DNA of 64,000 nt from Xiphydria camelus (GCA_963678675.1 OY783192.1:8757736-8821735), one strand, 5' to 3'. Counted from the first letter of the stretch, positions 32,791-44,765 are shown. A program made the numbers and translations. The notes: a model not told the origin generated them from the letters alone.

Positions 32791-33652
32791 GATACATCGA
32801 CTTGTATACGGATACATGCGATCAGAACCAGTTGAGCGTTCAAACGAAACGGAGTTTTGATGTTAAAAAATGGAACCGTCTATTGCTGCTGGTGTTAGTC
32901 CTGCTTTCATCATAATAGCCTCCCAGAAGCGAAAAAGAAGGTGGAGGCAGCGACAGTTTTTATAAAACGGGACAAGCTATGGTGACAATTTAATGGCGGA
33001 GTTACTTGTCATTAAGTGTTCCCTAATTGGCCATCAACTGCATCAGTCATGTATTGAATTCATTTCTCCCCTTTACAAAGCTGATTTAATATTCAAAGTA
33101 TAGCGGTATCTATTACAATGGGTTTTTTTTTGTGGTAAGGGGTTCATTACGACTCGTCCGGCAATTAACCCTTCAGGTAGCCTAGATTCGCCGAAACATA
33201 CCCCCGGCGAGGCGGGCGATATGGGACAGGTCAGAATGAGTCATTTTCTACAGTGCCCGCGGTAATAGATACCGCTATATTTCGAAGCTCCTTTGACGCG
33301 GCTCAAATTTACCGACAGAAGCCTAAACGTGGCTTGATATTCGCACGTGCCACTTGGCAGTCGTATGCGCGAAATCACGCATCGGGAGAGTGCCTCTGCC
33401 GAGAGAAATAATTACGTGCCTTTCTTTTCAATCTAGAAAGAACATACACATGTAGTGAGAGAGTACTGCTTTGTAAAATGAGAAATACGATACGCCGTCC
33501 GATCTGCCATGTGAACACTGTGTGGCCCGTATAATGTGGCATTCAATGAAAAATTTATGCAAGAAATATATGTTATTTATGATCGATACTATTAAAAGGT
33601 TTTAATCGACCTTCTGAAATTCTGTCCCTCGTGCGACGGAACATTATCGTAT

Positions 33653-33741
33653 GTAGGTAGGTAGGTAGGTAGGTAGGTAGGTAGGTAGGTATAGGTAGGT
33701 AGGTAGGTAGGTAGCTAGGTATAGGTAGGTAGGTAGGTAGA
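33653..33741 (+). repeat. (TAGG)n microsatellite
   Basis: About twenty GGTA units interrupted by TATAGG and TAGC variants. Confidence 0.95.
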
Positions 33742-34179
33742 TTCTAGTCCAGAGAGAGCGATGTTTCCGATGTTTCCCATTTCAAATGGGAAACTCGGAT
33801 ACAAGCAACAGGCAACAGCTTTCTTTGATATCATGCCGCCCGCAGTTTACGAGTAGCAATTAAATTGTCGCTAGTCGACGGGATACTCGTGTTGCCAACA
33901 TGTTGCCAACATTTTGTATCCCGGTTTGTACCTACATTCGGATAGTGGCTGTTGCCGAGTATCCGTCGGCGAGTTGCAAGTCGGCGGGATACATGTTGAC
34001 AACACCGGATTATCGTGTTGCCAACACCGGATTATCGTGTTGCCAACATTTTTGTATCCCGGTATAGACTTACCTTTAGGAAGGCGCATGAGGGAATCAG
34101 CGAGATTGGAAATGTGGCGGTAAACATGCGGCATTCGGCGAATACCGAGCAAGTGCTCGCCGATGTCAACGAGGCTTTA

Positions 34180-36030
34180 GGCTGGCCGCATACTTACTAC
34201 TGGGTGCTTTCCTTTTACAGACACAAGTCGACACGAGTCGACTCGTGTCGCCGAAAGTGCTTTCCATTTAGTTTGTGTCGCCGTGAGACGGCGACACGAG
34301 TCACCTCAAACAGACTCCGCTAGAGAGCTGAGTTCACTCTGAGTTTGAGTGTAAAAGGAGCGAAAGTTTGAACGAACGGGGCAAAGGAAAAATATATAAT
34401 GGAAAGTTAATGCAAAGTCTGATTGAAGAAAATGAAGGTAGGTGAAAAATGTAATTATTTGCAGTAATCTGTAGATATTACAGATATTAGATCCGTAGAT
34501 TTTAGTTATTCATTCGTAAATACCAGGTCGATTGTACATATCCGTACAGGTTAGCATCATTTTGTACACACATTCATCTGAAATGCTGAATGCGTGAAAT
34601 AAATAAATGAATAATCTTTCAAAAAGTGTAAGATTTTACATAAGTATATACTTTAAAAATGTGTATTTTTTTAAGCGAGTCACATTTGAGGTTAGCATTA
34701 TTTTGTATACACATTCATCTGAAATGCTGAATGCGTGAAATAAATAAATTTTACACTATTTACTTACATTAATAATCTTTCCAAAAATGTAAGATTTTAC
34801 ATATATACTTAAAAAATGTATATTAATAATGAGTATTACTATTATGTTTGAAAACGTTTTATACTTACGTTTTATACTGTAGCTAGTTCAAATATTTTAT
34901 GAATATACTTATGCTATAAGTATATTCATAAAATTGCCATAAATGTGAATTGCTATAAATGTGACTTGGCGGGTTTTGCATCTAGGTATACCCCTCCAGT
35001 CCTAAATTAGTATAGAAAATATTCGAATTTACCGCTATACTAGCCTAGCGAGCGTTCCATTACCCTTGTGGTGAGAGTCGACACTAGTCGATACGAGTCG
35101 ACACAAAAGTCGCTGGGAGTCGTGTAAATGGAAAGCACCCAATATCGGATCCGACTGTCTGAAACGATTGTCGGATCGGAAGACTACCGCAGACATACGA
35201 CAAAATGCGTCACTCTTACTACCTACTATCGGATCCGATTGTCGGAAACGGTATTGAGACGCAAGGATATTAGGGACCGAGTCCTCGTCACGCGCGGAAC
35301 TCGTGAAAGAATACTCGAAATTGCGGGCATTAAAAAACGCCCGTGAAAAGGCTGTAAACCGTCCTTGGTAACAACCCAACGGGAGGCTCGATCGGGAAAG
35401 TCCAACTTTCCGTGTCCAGATGTTTACATTCCTTGTCTAGGTGCTTACACGCTAAATGCACTGTACATATTCTGCGGTATGCTTCGTATATGCTTCGCTG
35501 ATGGCGATATTAATTATAGGTGTCGAGGTATTTTCGTGGTCGTGATATATCAAACGGTACGAAATGATGTGTAATGTCCGTCTATCGTGAGACAGAACAC
35601 ACATGATTTCGCCAGTTTGCATTCAAAAGTCGACTCTCGCACACCACAACTGATCTTGAGATGACTGACTTGGAAGGCGACTAGCGAGGCAGGGGTACGG
35701 TGGTCACTTGTCCAAGGATAGCGAAGGGCAGAGGGTGCCCGTGCCCCCCTGAAATTGGAAAACTGGATCGAGGCGCCGTTGTGCTTGCCGAAACACAATC
35801 GTATGTTTGCTGCGTAGTATATAAAAACAATAGTAGAAAGCACGCCTTCCGATAGTCGGTAGGACGGTCGGTCGCCTTCGACCTGCATCCGACTCGGACG
35901 TCCGATCCGACATCGGATCGACAGTGTGCGGTAGGGTCATATAAACTTAGAGTATTTTGAACTGTAGATTTCCGGATCCGACAATCGTTTCAGATAACCG
36001 GATCCGATAGTAGTAAGTGTGCGGCCAGCC
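34180..36030. mobile_element. third Harbinger-type element, 1851 bp, TTA target
   Basis: The ends are GGCTGGCCGCATACTTACTA and the reverse complement of GGCTGGCCGCACACTTACTA, with TTA at 34177-34179 and 36031-36033. Subterminal repeats TATCGGATCCGA..GTCGGA occur at about 35142, 35230 and (inverted) 35975-36010. It contains another inserted element, 34202-35140. No transposase ORF is recognised. Confidence 0.82.
34202..35140. mobile_element. inverted-repeat element nested in 34180-36030
   Basis: The ends are GGGTGCTTTCC and GGAAAGCACCC, continuing into GTCGACTCGTGTCG-type arms. It splits the left terminus of the host element, whose CTTACTAC and TATCGG halves lie on either side. A 3-bp duplication is imperfect (ACT/AAT). 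The interior has a 140-bp-spaced direct repeat (TGAAATGCTGAATGCGTG at about 34580 and 34719) and a short hairpin at 34900-34935. Confidence 0.75.
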
Positions 36031-36063
36031 TTAAAGGTTCGGCGTGGGAGTTAGCTAGCTATG

Positions 36064-36260
36064 TTGCCGGCTTTACACGCTTGCCAAGCCTCGGCAAGCC
36101 ATCACAAATTCAAACGTGTAAATAGGGTGTTTGGCTTGGCTTGTGTAGGCTTGCCAGCACTTGCGTAGGCTTGCTAGCCGTGTCGGTTTTTGGCACAAAT
36201 CAAAGGAAGTTTGCGGAAGCTTGCGAAGCATTTGTACCTGGTTTACACGCTTGCCAAACG
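36064..36260. repeat. dispersed TTTACACGCTTGCCAAGC repeat
   Basis: The segment repeats blocks found at 37181-37330 (TTTGGCTTGGCTTGTGTAGG, GTGTCGGTTTTTG) and inverted at 38580-38701. A second TTTACACGCTTGCC occurs at 36242. Confidence 0.75.
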
Positions 36261-36742
36261 TTTGTGCCGACTGCGGACGGACTTCGTATTGCACTGAAGG
36301 CGGATAAACGTGCGTTCCTATTGTGATAGTGTCGCCTATGCAACTAGATTTGAATTAAAACCCGTATAACCTTCAAGGGTTACTAGATTTTATAGCAGTA
36401 AAATTCAAATATTTTCTACACTAATTTAGGACTGCTATTCTATCGAGAAATAATGAGCGGATAAACCGTTAATTTATAACCTACTGTCAAGTATTAACTA
36501 ACTTGTCTAATTCAAATCGCACACATTAAGTTTATTCTCTTTTAACTCTGCCATTGGTCGCTGTTCCGTCTCGCGATAAACGGAATTCGACACAACGGTA
36601 CCATAGTATCACAGTCATAAATACCTCATCAACCCATAGAGAAGCTGCGAACGCCACGGTTGCATACCTTTTCCGGAAATATCATCGCAAGCCCTCTCAT
36701 GCAGTGACCGGCTTATCCAGGTACCTACGAGAGTTCAAGGTA

Positions 36743-37120
36743 GGGGGTCGTCCATTAATCACGTGAGGTCCGAAAGGGGGGGAGGGGTTCGGCAAAAATC
36801 ACGAAATATCACAGGGGGGGGGGGGGTGTAGTGAGATATCACGTGTATTTATTTTTTCGTTAAACGCGCGATTTCTAAACAACCTTAATGTCTAGACATT
36901 TTTATCACGGTCCTTAATTTTCCAGAATTAAATTAGATTATACTTACCTGTAATTAAAGATAATATTCTAAAATTTTTAAGATACTTTTTGTACTAACAA
37001 TAAGAAAATACACGTGAATGGGGGGGGGGGGGTGTTAGTGTTAAACCTCACCACGTATCACCAGGGGGGAGGGGGGGTTAAAAAATGCTAAAAAGCATCA
37101 CGTGATTAATGGATGACCCC
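36743..37120. mobile_element. Tc1/mariner-type MITE with G-runs
   Basis: The inverted ends are GGGGGTCGTCCATTAATCAC and GTGATTAATGGATGACCCC, flanked by TA. Long G-runs lie just inside each end on the same strand (36815-36828, 37021-37034). There is no coding capacity. Ends of the GGGTCGTCCAT type are common in animal MITEs. Confidence 0.82.
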
Positions 37121-37179
37121 TAGCCTAAAGGCGCGGTCAGTGCGCAATACAGGTAGTTCTCTCGCCCAGTTCACGACCC

Positions 37180-38701
37180 CGTTTACACGCTTGCCAAACC
37201 TTGACAAGCCATCGCAAATTCAAAGTGTGAATAGGGCATTTGGCTTGGCTTGTGTAGGCTTGCTAGCGCTTGTGGCCGATCCGACCGAGTGTCGGTTTTT
37301 GACACAAATCAAAGGAAGGCACTTGTGGCCGACGCGACCGCGGTCGAGAACAAGGATGCGGCATTCTGCATCCTTCGTTTTGCAGAGAGACCGGTGAATT
37401 ACTATTACTTCTACCCTGGGTATTTCCCGAGTCCCGGATTTAGCGGGCAAAGGTATCGTTACTTATGTTCATACCTTTGCAAACATTGTTCGCACAATTT
37501 GTGTAATAATAAAATAATAGATGTTCCACTATACCTACAATCAATTTGAAAATGAAAATATAATTATTAAGGACGATTTAGAGGGCAGAAGTAATAGTAA
37601 TTCACCGGTCTCTCTCATGCAAAATGATGATGAAGATTATTAATTTCAGAATATCCTTAGATATAATTCATTACTTTTAATACGTTTTAATTAGTTTTAA
37701 TAACCTCTTGTAATTTTATAAAGCCTTAATTCTTTTAAAAATAGTAAAATAAATAATTGAACCTTCAAACAATTTTTTTTTCATCTGTCACGTTTTATGT
37801 CCAACTTGAACGTAATTTTTCTGTTTGATTAGTATATAACTAAAATTAGTAAAAATTATCAAAAACCGAGGTGGAATTGCTATTTTCAACGATTTAATTC
37901 CGTACGAGATCGAGCAATAAAAGATTATCTCTCTCTGACGCATGAACTCACGTCACGTTATCCTTGTCGCACCTGCGAGAAACGCTAAACTCGAGCTTCT
38001 CGACTCCGAAACGGAGCAATACTCATTTATTTTGGTAAATTAAAAAATGCATTTTTGCTATTAAAACGTGTAAATACTTTTTTGACGCTCGATAACTGGC
38101 CTAAAACCGAAAAAATTAACAAGTTTTTGTTTCTGATGATTGCAATATTTCATTACCTTTAAAACAACAAAAAATCATCGAAAAATATCAATTTTTAGTG
38201 AAGTTAGAAGCATTTGTTTACGAGAGCGCGCGGGCGCTATGGCGCGTATTTCTATACAAAACGCAATATCTCGAGAACTATTCATCGTAGCAAAATAAGA
38301 TAAAAACCAATCGTTTCGTCTTGAAATTTTCTAAATTTTTTCCGCAGCATGTCTCGATAACTTCTCAATAGTTTTCGAGATATTTAAAGAAAAAGCCATA
38401 CAAAAAATACATTTCTATTAAAAATTAAAAAGCACACTTTGGCTTTATTTAATATTTGTTCTACATATTTTTCCGAATATTAAAAAAAAATTAAAATCGG
38501 ACACTTGTAAAGAAAAAGTGACAACAAAGTCGATTTTCTCAGCCCATCTATTGTACTATCGTGCCCGCGTACCCAAGCGTACCCAAGCGTTTGCGTAGGC
38601 TTGAAGTTTGTCGCAAGTGCCAAGCGTGTAAACAGGCATCCAAATTCAGCCAAGCGTTTGTGAAGGCTTGGAGTTTGTGGCAAACGCCAAGCGTGTAAAC
38701 G
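37180..38701. mobile_element. possible element with GTTTACACGCTTGGC ends
   Basis: GTTTACACGCTTGCCAAAC at 37181 is inverted at about 38685-38700. Inside is a hairpin (GAGACCGGTGAATTACTATT at 37389, inverted at 37590-37610) and a copy of dispersed repeat F (38030-38560). The target duplication is not resolved, so the outer limits are tentative. Confidence 0.45.
38030..38560 (+). repeat. dispersed repeat F, copy 1
   Basis: It runs from a GACGCTCGATAACTGGCC block through TTTACGAGAGCGCGCGGGCG to the terminal GATTTTCTCAGCCCATCTA. Further copies are at 44100-44530, 48430-50015 and 57200-57600. The shared terminus next to TACTGTA suggests a TA-target DNA element. Confidence 0.8.
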
Positions 38702-39968
38702 CAGCATTAGATCTCCGCGGCGTCGTAAATTCCGAAGATACTCCTTCGTGACACGGCTACTGAGCAAACATACCGCAAGGCGGATTTTAATGTTTCGGTG
38801 ATTTTGATATGATATGTGATGAGGTGGGTTTAAACTGAGCGGTTAGTTCGAATGATTTGACACTGCACTCACTATATAATTAATAATCCTATTCAAGTTA
38901 AAGAGATACAGTAGGTAGTATGATGATTTAAACGTGGTTGTAACTAGTTGTTTCGAATGCACTGTACACTATACACTACACTGACGTTTACGAGGTACAA
39001 GGAATCGATTACCTTAGGATAGCGTATGAAGCTGAGATGAAGACGAACTGTCTGATTACAAGTTAGATCGCTTGCACACTGAATGCACTCTACATGCGGT
39101 ACTCTTCGTTCTGTGCAGTGATTGATACGCATTTGGTTGCTGCTTATATATCTTTACATGTAATAGATAGTGGAGATAGCGTGGGTTTTGCGGTACGCTC
39201 TTATTGGTTAAATTATTATAGAATGACGGTGTAACTAGTGGGGGTTGAGGCGGTATGCCCTGATTGGCTAGGAGAAAATGACATTAGAACAAGAGATGAC
39301 GTTGGATATTTTTCGCGTCCCATAGATATCTAGCGGGCAAGGGTACCGTTGCTCGTCCTTGGCCATAAAGAGGGGTCAGACTACGCGGAAGGTGAAGCGG
39401 CCCTCTGTTGGGAGCGCTCATTACCGATGGCGGCGCTCGCGGCGCAGCGGAAACATGGCGGATATTGGCGTACAGCACGCCGCGAACTTCAAATTCCGTC
39501 GACCGGTAGGTAAAAGAGCCAAGCACCGTCGGCAAATACTGCAGATGGTAAATGTCAGGGTCTCACCGCTTGATGCGTTTCTCGTGGCACATGCTGTATA
39601 GTTGATCCTAATGAATTCGTTTCATTGTTTGTGAAGATAAATGTCTATATCTCGTTCTAAGAATGCTCATTTTTTTAAAACTTTTGGAACAAGTTAACAC
39701 TTTTCAAGTACGCGCCAATCCAAAACGCCAATATCGGCCATGTTTTTTAGTACACGCTTTGCCGCCAGGTACCGCATTCATTTTGAGCGTCCCCAATACC
39801 TGCGCCGAAGGAATTTGTTGAGCTTGTTGCAAATTCTCTTCGTCGTACGAAACGTTTGCATCTCTCGCTCGGAATGTTAAGCGCAATACGAAATTGAGCC
39901 GAATATTTTAATTCGATTCGTATTGAACAAATTCGGTACTTACAATTAGTCATAATCTCATAAGCGAT
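38702..39968. other. non-coding or unrecognised stretch
   Basis: A GC-richer patch at 39350-39560 contains an 80-codon ORF with no known similarity. An ATGGCSGATATTGGCGT motif there (39471) is inverted at about 39745. No gene is supported. Confidence 0.4.
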
Positions 39969-39970
39969 TA

Positions 39971-40210
39971 TTGGGATCTGACATGTCTCGATACGCCGGC
40001 TGGTGGCGAGAAGTAAAACTATTCCTAGTATACCGTTTAGTGGGTTTAGCGAGTGACTGGCATTGGATTAATGTACACAAGCCATTATTATTAATATTAA
40101 TATTAAACTCGCAAGCGGCTCGAAAGGAAGGGGTACGCTTCGGTACAAGGGCGGGTTTTTTTTTCCAATTCACGATGCGAGAAGATAGTTTCGAGAAAGT
40201 GGAAGAGTAA
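39971..40210 (+). CDS. uncharacterised 79-codon ORF
   Basis: ATG at 39983 (preceded in frame to 39971). The product begins MSRYAGWWREVKLFLVYRLVG, with a second hydrophobic stretch and a charged end, and could look like a small membrane protein. However, the start lies in a 15-bp block, TTGGGATCTGACATG, that is inverted at 41481-41495. It may therefore be the subterminal part of a transposon. I do not recognise a family. Confidence 0.15.
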   Translation: MGSDMSRYAGWWREVKLFLVYRLVGLASDWHWINVHKPLLLILILNSQAARKEGVRFGTRAGFFFQFTMREDSFEKVEE

Positions 40211-40455
40211 AAACGTGAGAAAAACTCCGGGGAGACGCGCAGATACGTCGACGTCCCGTGATGCGGTCAAAGGACAGGCGTATGCGCGTCTCGAAGGCTG
40301 AATTTATAAGAGGTCAACCATGGACGATAGCGGAGCGCAAAGGGTGCCCATGTCCTCCCGCGAGTCTGGTGAAAGTTGGGAAGGGTTCGCGAAACCCTGC
40401 GCGTGCCGAAACAATAAATAATGATTAAATAATAACTACACTCCCATACACTCTA

Positions 40456-41422
40456 CAGGGTGAGCCAAATGTATGGAAACGGTGGAATAACTTTCGAGGG
40501 AGACATTTTGAAGAAAAATGTTTCAAACAAAAAATTTAGGATTTTTCCCTGGCCATCCAATGGTGACCTTGAATCTGACCATGAACTGGACCTTGAAGGT
40601 CATTCCAAGGTCAAGGTCGCTTTTTAAAATGGGAACCCCTATTTTTATGGCGGATTTGGAAGGAGCGAACAATTTTACGTCCGAATATGACCTTTGACCT
40701 TGACCTTGGATTCAAGGTAAAGGTCAACGATCAAATAGGAAAGTTTTAGGTTTTTTCCCTGGCCATCTAATGGTAACCATGAATCTGACCTTGACCTCGA
40801 CCTTGAAGTTCATTCCAAGTTCAAGGTATCTTTTTTAAATGGCAACCTACATTTTTTATGGTGTTAGCAACCGGCCACTTAAGGCAAGGTGACATGAGCA
40901 CAAAATTTTGGATAAATCGGTGGATATTCCAAAATTTTGCCACTATCTTGGATCCGTCATCTTGTATTGAAGTATTTCAGTTTTGTCACCTTGCCTTAAG
41001 TGGCCGGTTGCTAACACCATAAAAAATGTAGGTTGCCATTTAAAAAAGATACCTTGAACTTGGAATGAACTTCAAGGTCGAGGTCAAGGTCAGATTCATG
41101 GTTACCATTAGATGGCCAGGGAAAAACCTAAAACTTTCCTATTTGATCGTTGACCTTTACCTTGAATCCAAGGTCAAGGTCAAAGGTCATATTCGGACGT
41201 AAAATTTTCCGCTCCTTCCAAATCCGCCATAAAAAATAGGGGTTCCCATTTAAAAAAGCGACCTTGACTTTGGAATGACCTTCAAGGTCGAGTTCATGGT
41301 CAGATTCAAGGTCACCATTGGATGGCCAGGGAAAAATCCTAAATGTTTTGTTTGAAACATTTTTCTTCAAAATGTCTCCCTCGAAAGTTATTCCACCGTT
41401 TCCATACATTTGGCTCACCCTG
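40456..41422. mobile_element. 967-bp palindromic Tc1/mariner-type element
   Basis: The arms are almost perfect: CAGGGTGAGCCAAATGTATG at 40456 inverted at 41422, TA on both flanks (40454-40455, 41423-41424), centre about 40940. Each arm carries many AAGGTCA and TCAAGGTCA units in both orientations. There is no transposase ORF. High arm identity suggests recent origin or gene conversion between arms. Confidence 0.9.
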
Positions 41423-41424
41423 TA

Positions 41425-42429
41425 TGTTGGTAATATACTGATTTCGGCCATATTGAACTTTTCGAAGTAAGCTCCTCCCCCATGTCAGATCCCAATAGAT
41501 AGGTACTATATTATAAATATTGAAAGAGTATTTCAATGCACAGTTAGGAGTGGACGCGTCAAGCAAGGGTGATTCACGAAGCCAGGTGGAAGCGGGCAGT
41601 TTCCCCCATAATGACGTCAAGGTAATGGGGCTTTCCAACAGAGGCCCAGGACAAAGGAGTTAAGAGGACTCATGCTCCTCCAGACAATCGAAGGAAGGGG
41701 CATTCGATCAAGAACCAGCGTGCATATCGGATCGTGATCCGAGAGTTCCATCGAGGATTGCTTGAAAACTCATCGTTCCGCCGTATCCAGTTCACCGTTC
41801 AAATGTTCCTTACAATATTAGCTATAAACATTAGCTATCGCTTCTCTTGTTTGGCTATGAAGAGTCTTTCCCTTAGTAAATCTATTCATTTTTAAAAGAT
41901 AATAACGCAATAGAGCAAGGAGTAGCTCTTTGACCATCGCTGATTCCTCATCTCGTCATACAAAATTACCCGCCTCGTCATTTAATGGCTCCTCTACACG
42001 TTGGCCAATGCGTTTGCTAATGAGCTGGCCAGCGTGCTGGCCAATGCACTGGCAAGGACATGGAATGCAGTTTGTTTCGACATAGGCCAATATTAACAAC
42101 TGCACTGCAACAATTTAAAGTCGCAAAATTGACAAATAAATAATATATTTGTCACTTTAATTGTTGACAAACCCTTAATCCTTATCGTACGAATATAAAT
42201 AATTTTGTTACTAAATTCTTTTAACAGACCTATAAAGTAGTCCTATACTTTTTGCGGAGTTTACATAGATCGCATACATCTTCAACACATCAGTGTTAAA
42301 TTGAGTATAGAAATTTTGCATTCTAAAATACTAACTTGATCCTGCTACTACTGAAAATAAAATTATGTAGAATCTCTCATTGTAAGAACAATCGGGTAAT
42401 TGCTGCGAAGGGTTGCTGTGATACTCGAG
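41425..42429. other. non-coding stretch
   Basis: Near 41994-42065 there are repeated TTGGCCAATGC/GCTGGCCA motifs that could mark an element end. Nothing else is recognised. Confidence 0.4.
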
Positions 42430-42970
42430 AGACAAGCGGATAGAGATTTCGACTGAACCGTGGTAAAGCAAGGAAGCGACTGATCGTGTCGAGGGCAGAA
42501 AGGTCTGTTCCTCTCATTGAACTTGGGGGAGGAAAAAGGAAAGTACAGCGGAAGTGGACGCGCTCGATCCAGGAATTTTTCGTAACGCTGATGGGCTGTA
42601 GGCGACCCTCAACAGGTCACCTTGGGGTAGCAGAGTCAGAGGCTGGTTTACAGTTCTGTTTTGAAAGTTGACGGCTCCAACTTTCGAGGAAACCTCGCAA
42701 TAAAATAATTCGCCGACGGTTTGTCGAAGGCCGGCCGACCGGCGCCGTAGGGACGGAATGCTCGCGGTAGAACCATCGAAGTTTCACGAAACAAAATCAA
42801 ATCGAATAATTTACCTAAAAATAGCAGGAAATGTCGCACTTTAATTGATACTGCTATATTTCGAATGTTGAGTCAGCTTTGCAAAGGGGAGAAATGACGG
42901 ATTCTTACCGCTCAGTGTAGTACCTACAGTAGATGGGCTGAGAAAATCGACTTTAGGAAGTTTTTGAGCT
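42430..42970 (-). repeat. dispersed repeat G plus the F terminus, inverted copy
   Basis: It is the reverse complement of 54008-54430 and, beyond it, of 49990-50030. It reads through the junction CCGCTCAGTGTAGTA without the LTR element present at 50031-54003, and so preserves that element's empty site. Confidence 0.9.
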
Positions 42971-43712
42971 CCTTAATTTTAGAACGTTAAACGTAAAACG
43001 TTATGTTGACGTGCGCATGCGCAGTGGCTTCATAATAACCGATTACGCTATTAAACGATAACGTGATACCTTATTAGACGGAGAATAGGGTACGCTTAAT
43101 AAGCGATAACGGAAATGCACTGTCGCTAGAGTGCGCTTAGGGAGTAGAGAGAAGGACCAATGGCGTCAGAAGAAAGACCGAGTCTGGAGGAAAGCGGCAC
43201 GTGCCCGACCGATGACAGCGTTGTAAGCGTTGTACCTACACCTGAGGACACGAAATCTGTCGTTGGTGACTTTTTGAAGTGAAACTTCTTTGCTGAGGGT
43301 ACTAAAAGCGCGCTCTATGCAACGACGAGACCGTAACGAAACCCACACACTCCAGCGCTACCGTACGTGCCTCACTCATACACCGATCTCGACCCTGCCC
43401 CATTCCACTTAGGCCCTTCGCACACAACGCTACGCAGGTATCCGATACTCGACGAGTGTACACACACCACGCGACGCGACTTTCGTCGGTGATGCTATAT
43501 ATTATACTCCGTTATTTCGAATAATTAAATTTTTGAAGTGAAACTTCTTTGCGGAGGGTACTGAATGCGCGCCCGAGGAGACGAAAATCGTAACGAAACC
43601 CACACACTCCACCGCTCTCGACCGTGTCTCACTCATACAGCGCTCTCGACCCTGTCCCAATACACCGCTGTCGACTCTGCCCCATTCCGTCGCCCGCGAT
43701 CCTACCCCATTA
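42971..43712. repeat. diverged direct repeats of about 120 bp
   Basis: The segment starting GAAGTGAAACTTCTTTGC at about 43277 recurs at about 43535, followed in both by CGTAACGAAACCCACACACT and CTCGACCCTG. There is no gene. Confidence 0.75.
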
Positions 43713-44718
43713 GGTGCCCATACACACAGAGGTCGAACTGTCGGTTTGGAACGGCGCGGTTCGAACCGGCAGTTTTACCTTTCAGTTAGTGGGCGCGCCA
43801 CGCGCCAGATCGAACTGTCAGGCTGACCCGTCAGTCCAGACCGACGGGAAAAACTGCCGCCGTCCACTAACATGCGTTTTAGCACGACAGACGGAACGTC
43901 GGTTCGTACCGCTTAATATCATCCTAATCTAAGCGAAAGCGCTATTTAGGCCCTTCGTTCACCGACAAGATAAACCGACAATTCTGTGTATGGGTACCTA
44001 TTTAAAAATATCGTCGTAGACATTTGGATTTTTATGTTAATATTTATTAGAGAAAAATGCTCAAAACCGGCGATTAAGAATCTGTCTGAAGCTTGTTGAA
44101 GCGGTTGAAAAGTATCCGCTAAGTTAAAACAAAACAAAAATCATCGGAAAATACCAATTTTAGTGAAGTTAGAGGTATTTGTTTACAAGAGCGCGCGGGC
44201 GCTACGGCGCGTATTTATGTACAAAATTCAATATCTCGAGAACTATTCATCATAACAAAATGAGATAAAAACCAATCGTTTCGTCTTGAAATTCTCTACA
44301 TTTTTTCCGCAGCATGTCTCGATAACTTCTCAATAGTTTTCGAGATATTTAAAGAAAAAGCCGTACAAAAAATACATTTTTATTAAAAATTAAAAAGCAA
44401 ACTTTGGCTTTATGTCACATTTGTTCTATATATTTTTCCGAGTATTTTAAAAAAAGAAAAATTAAAATCGTACACTCTCTCTTATGAAGTAAAAGCGCAA
44501 CAAAATCGATTTTCTTAGCACGTCTACTGTCGGTCGACACTACACGGGTCGATCTGCAGTTTTGCGGCCGGCCGGCCTGTGGCGGTTCGACCTGTCAGTT
44601 TTAACCGCGGATTTCTATTCTGCGTTAGTGGACGACGACGGTTAAAACCGACGGATCGACCCGACGGTTCGAACTGCCGTTCCAAACCGACAGTTCGACC
44701 TCTGTGTGTATGGGCACC
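43713..44718. mobile_element. TIR element with GGTGCCCATACACACAGA ends
   Basis: Inverted ends of about 45 bp (GGTGCCCATACACACAGA then GTCGAACTGTCGGTTTGGAA) are flanked by TA or a degenerate TWA. It carries dispersed repeat F copy 2 (44100-44530) inside. No transposase is present. Confidence 0.8.
44100..44530 (+). repeat. dispersed repeat F, copy 2
   Basis: It matches 38090-38560 through TTTACAAGAGCGCGCGGGCG, CGCAGCATGTCTCGATAAC and the terminal GATTTTCTTAGCACGTCTA. Confidence 0.85.
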
Positions 44719-44765
44719 TATTCCATCGCTCCCGACCGTGCGTACGTTATAAAGCCATGTGTTGA

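Larger units (their letters stand above)
32636..34075. mobile_element. second Harbinger-type element, 1440 bp, TTA target
   Basis: The ends are AGGTACGTTTAGACCAGGAT and the reverse complement of AGGTAAGTCTATACCGGGAT, with TTA at 32633-32635 and 34076-34078. The empty site is in the LTR copies near 50245 and 53730. TGTTGGCAACA-type motifs are repeated at both ends. The interior contains a dispersed repeat (33058-33110) also found at 42840, 47335, 54020 and 56400, and a TAGG microsatellite. There is no transposase. Confidence 0.85.
27364..34116 (+). repeat. LTR fragment split in three by two transposon insertions
   Basis: 27364-27558, 32604-32635 and 34076-34116 together correspond to about the first 270 bp of the 488-bp LTR found at 50031 and 53516 (start TGAAGATGGATGAATATC, then CCCGCTTA / CCCTCGCTACCTGCTAG / GGAAGGCGCATGAGGG). 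The two gaps are exactly the TTA-flanked elements 27559-32603 and 32636-34075. This is an older copy, since it also carries several substitutions. The rest of the LTR is not found after 34116. Confidence 0.85.

Noticed and set aside
33653..33741. Second possible telomere-like array (TAGG)n
   Set aside because: The unit is a tetramer, not TTAGG, and it sits inside a TTA-flanked transposon.
39359..39601. 80-codon ORF and a possible first exon starting ATGGCGGATATTGG
   Set aside because: The start motif is itself part of an inverted pair (39471/39745). The product is basic and unrecognised, and no downstream exon was found.
42486..42839. 61- and 63-codon ORFs, also present near 54076-54579
   Set aside because: They belong to dispersed repeat G and are antisense to one another; no domain is visible.
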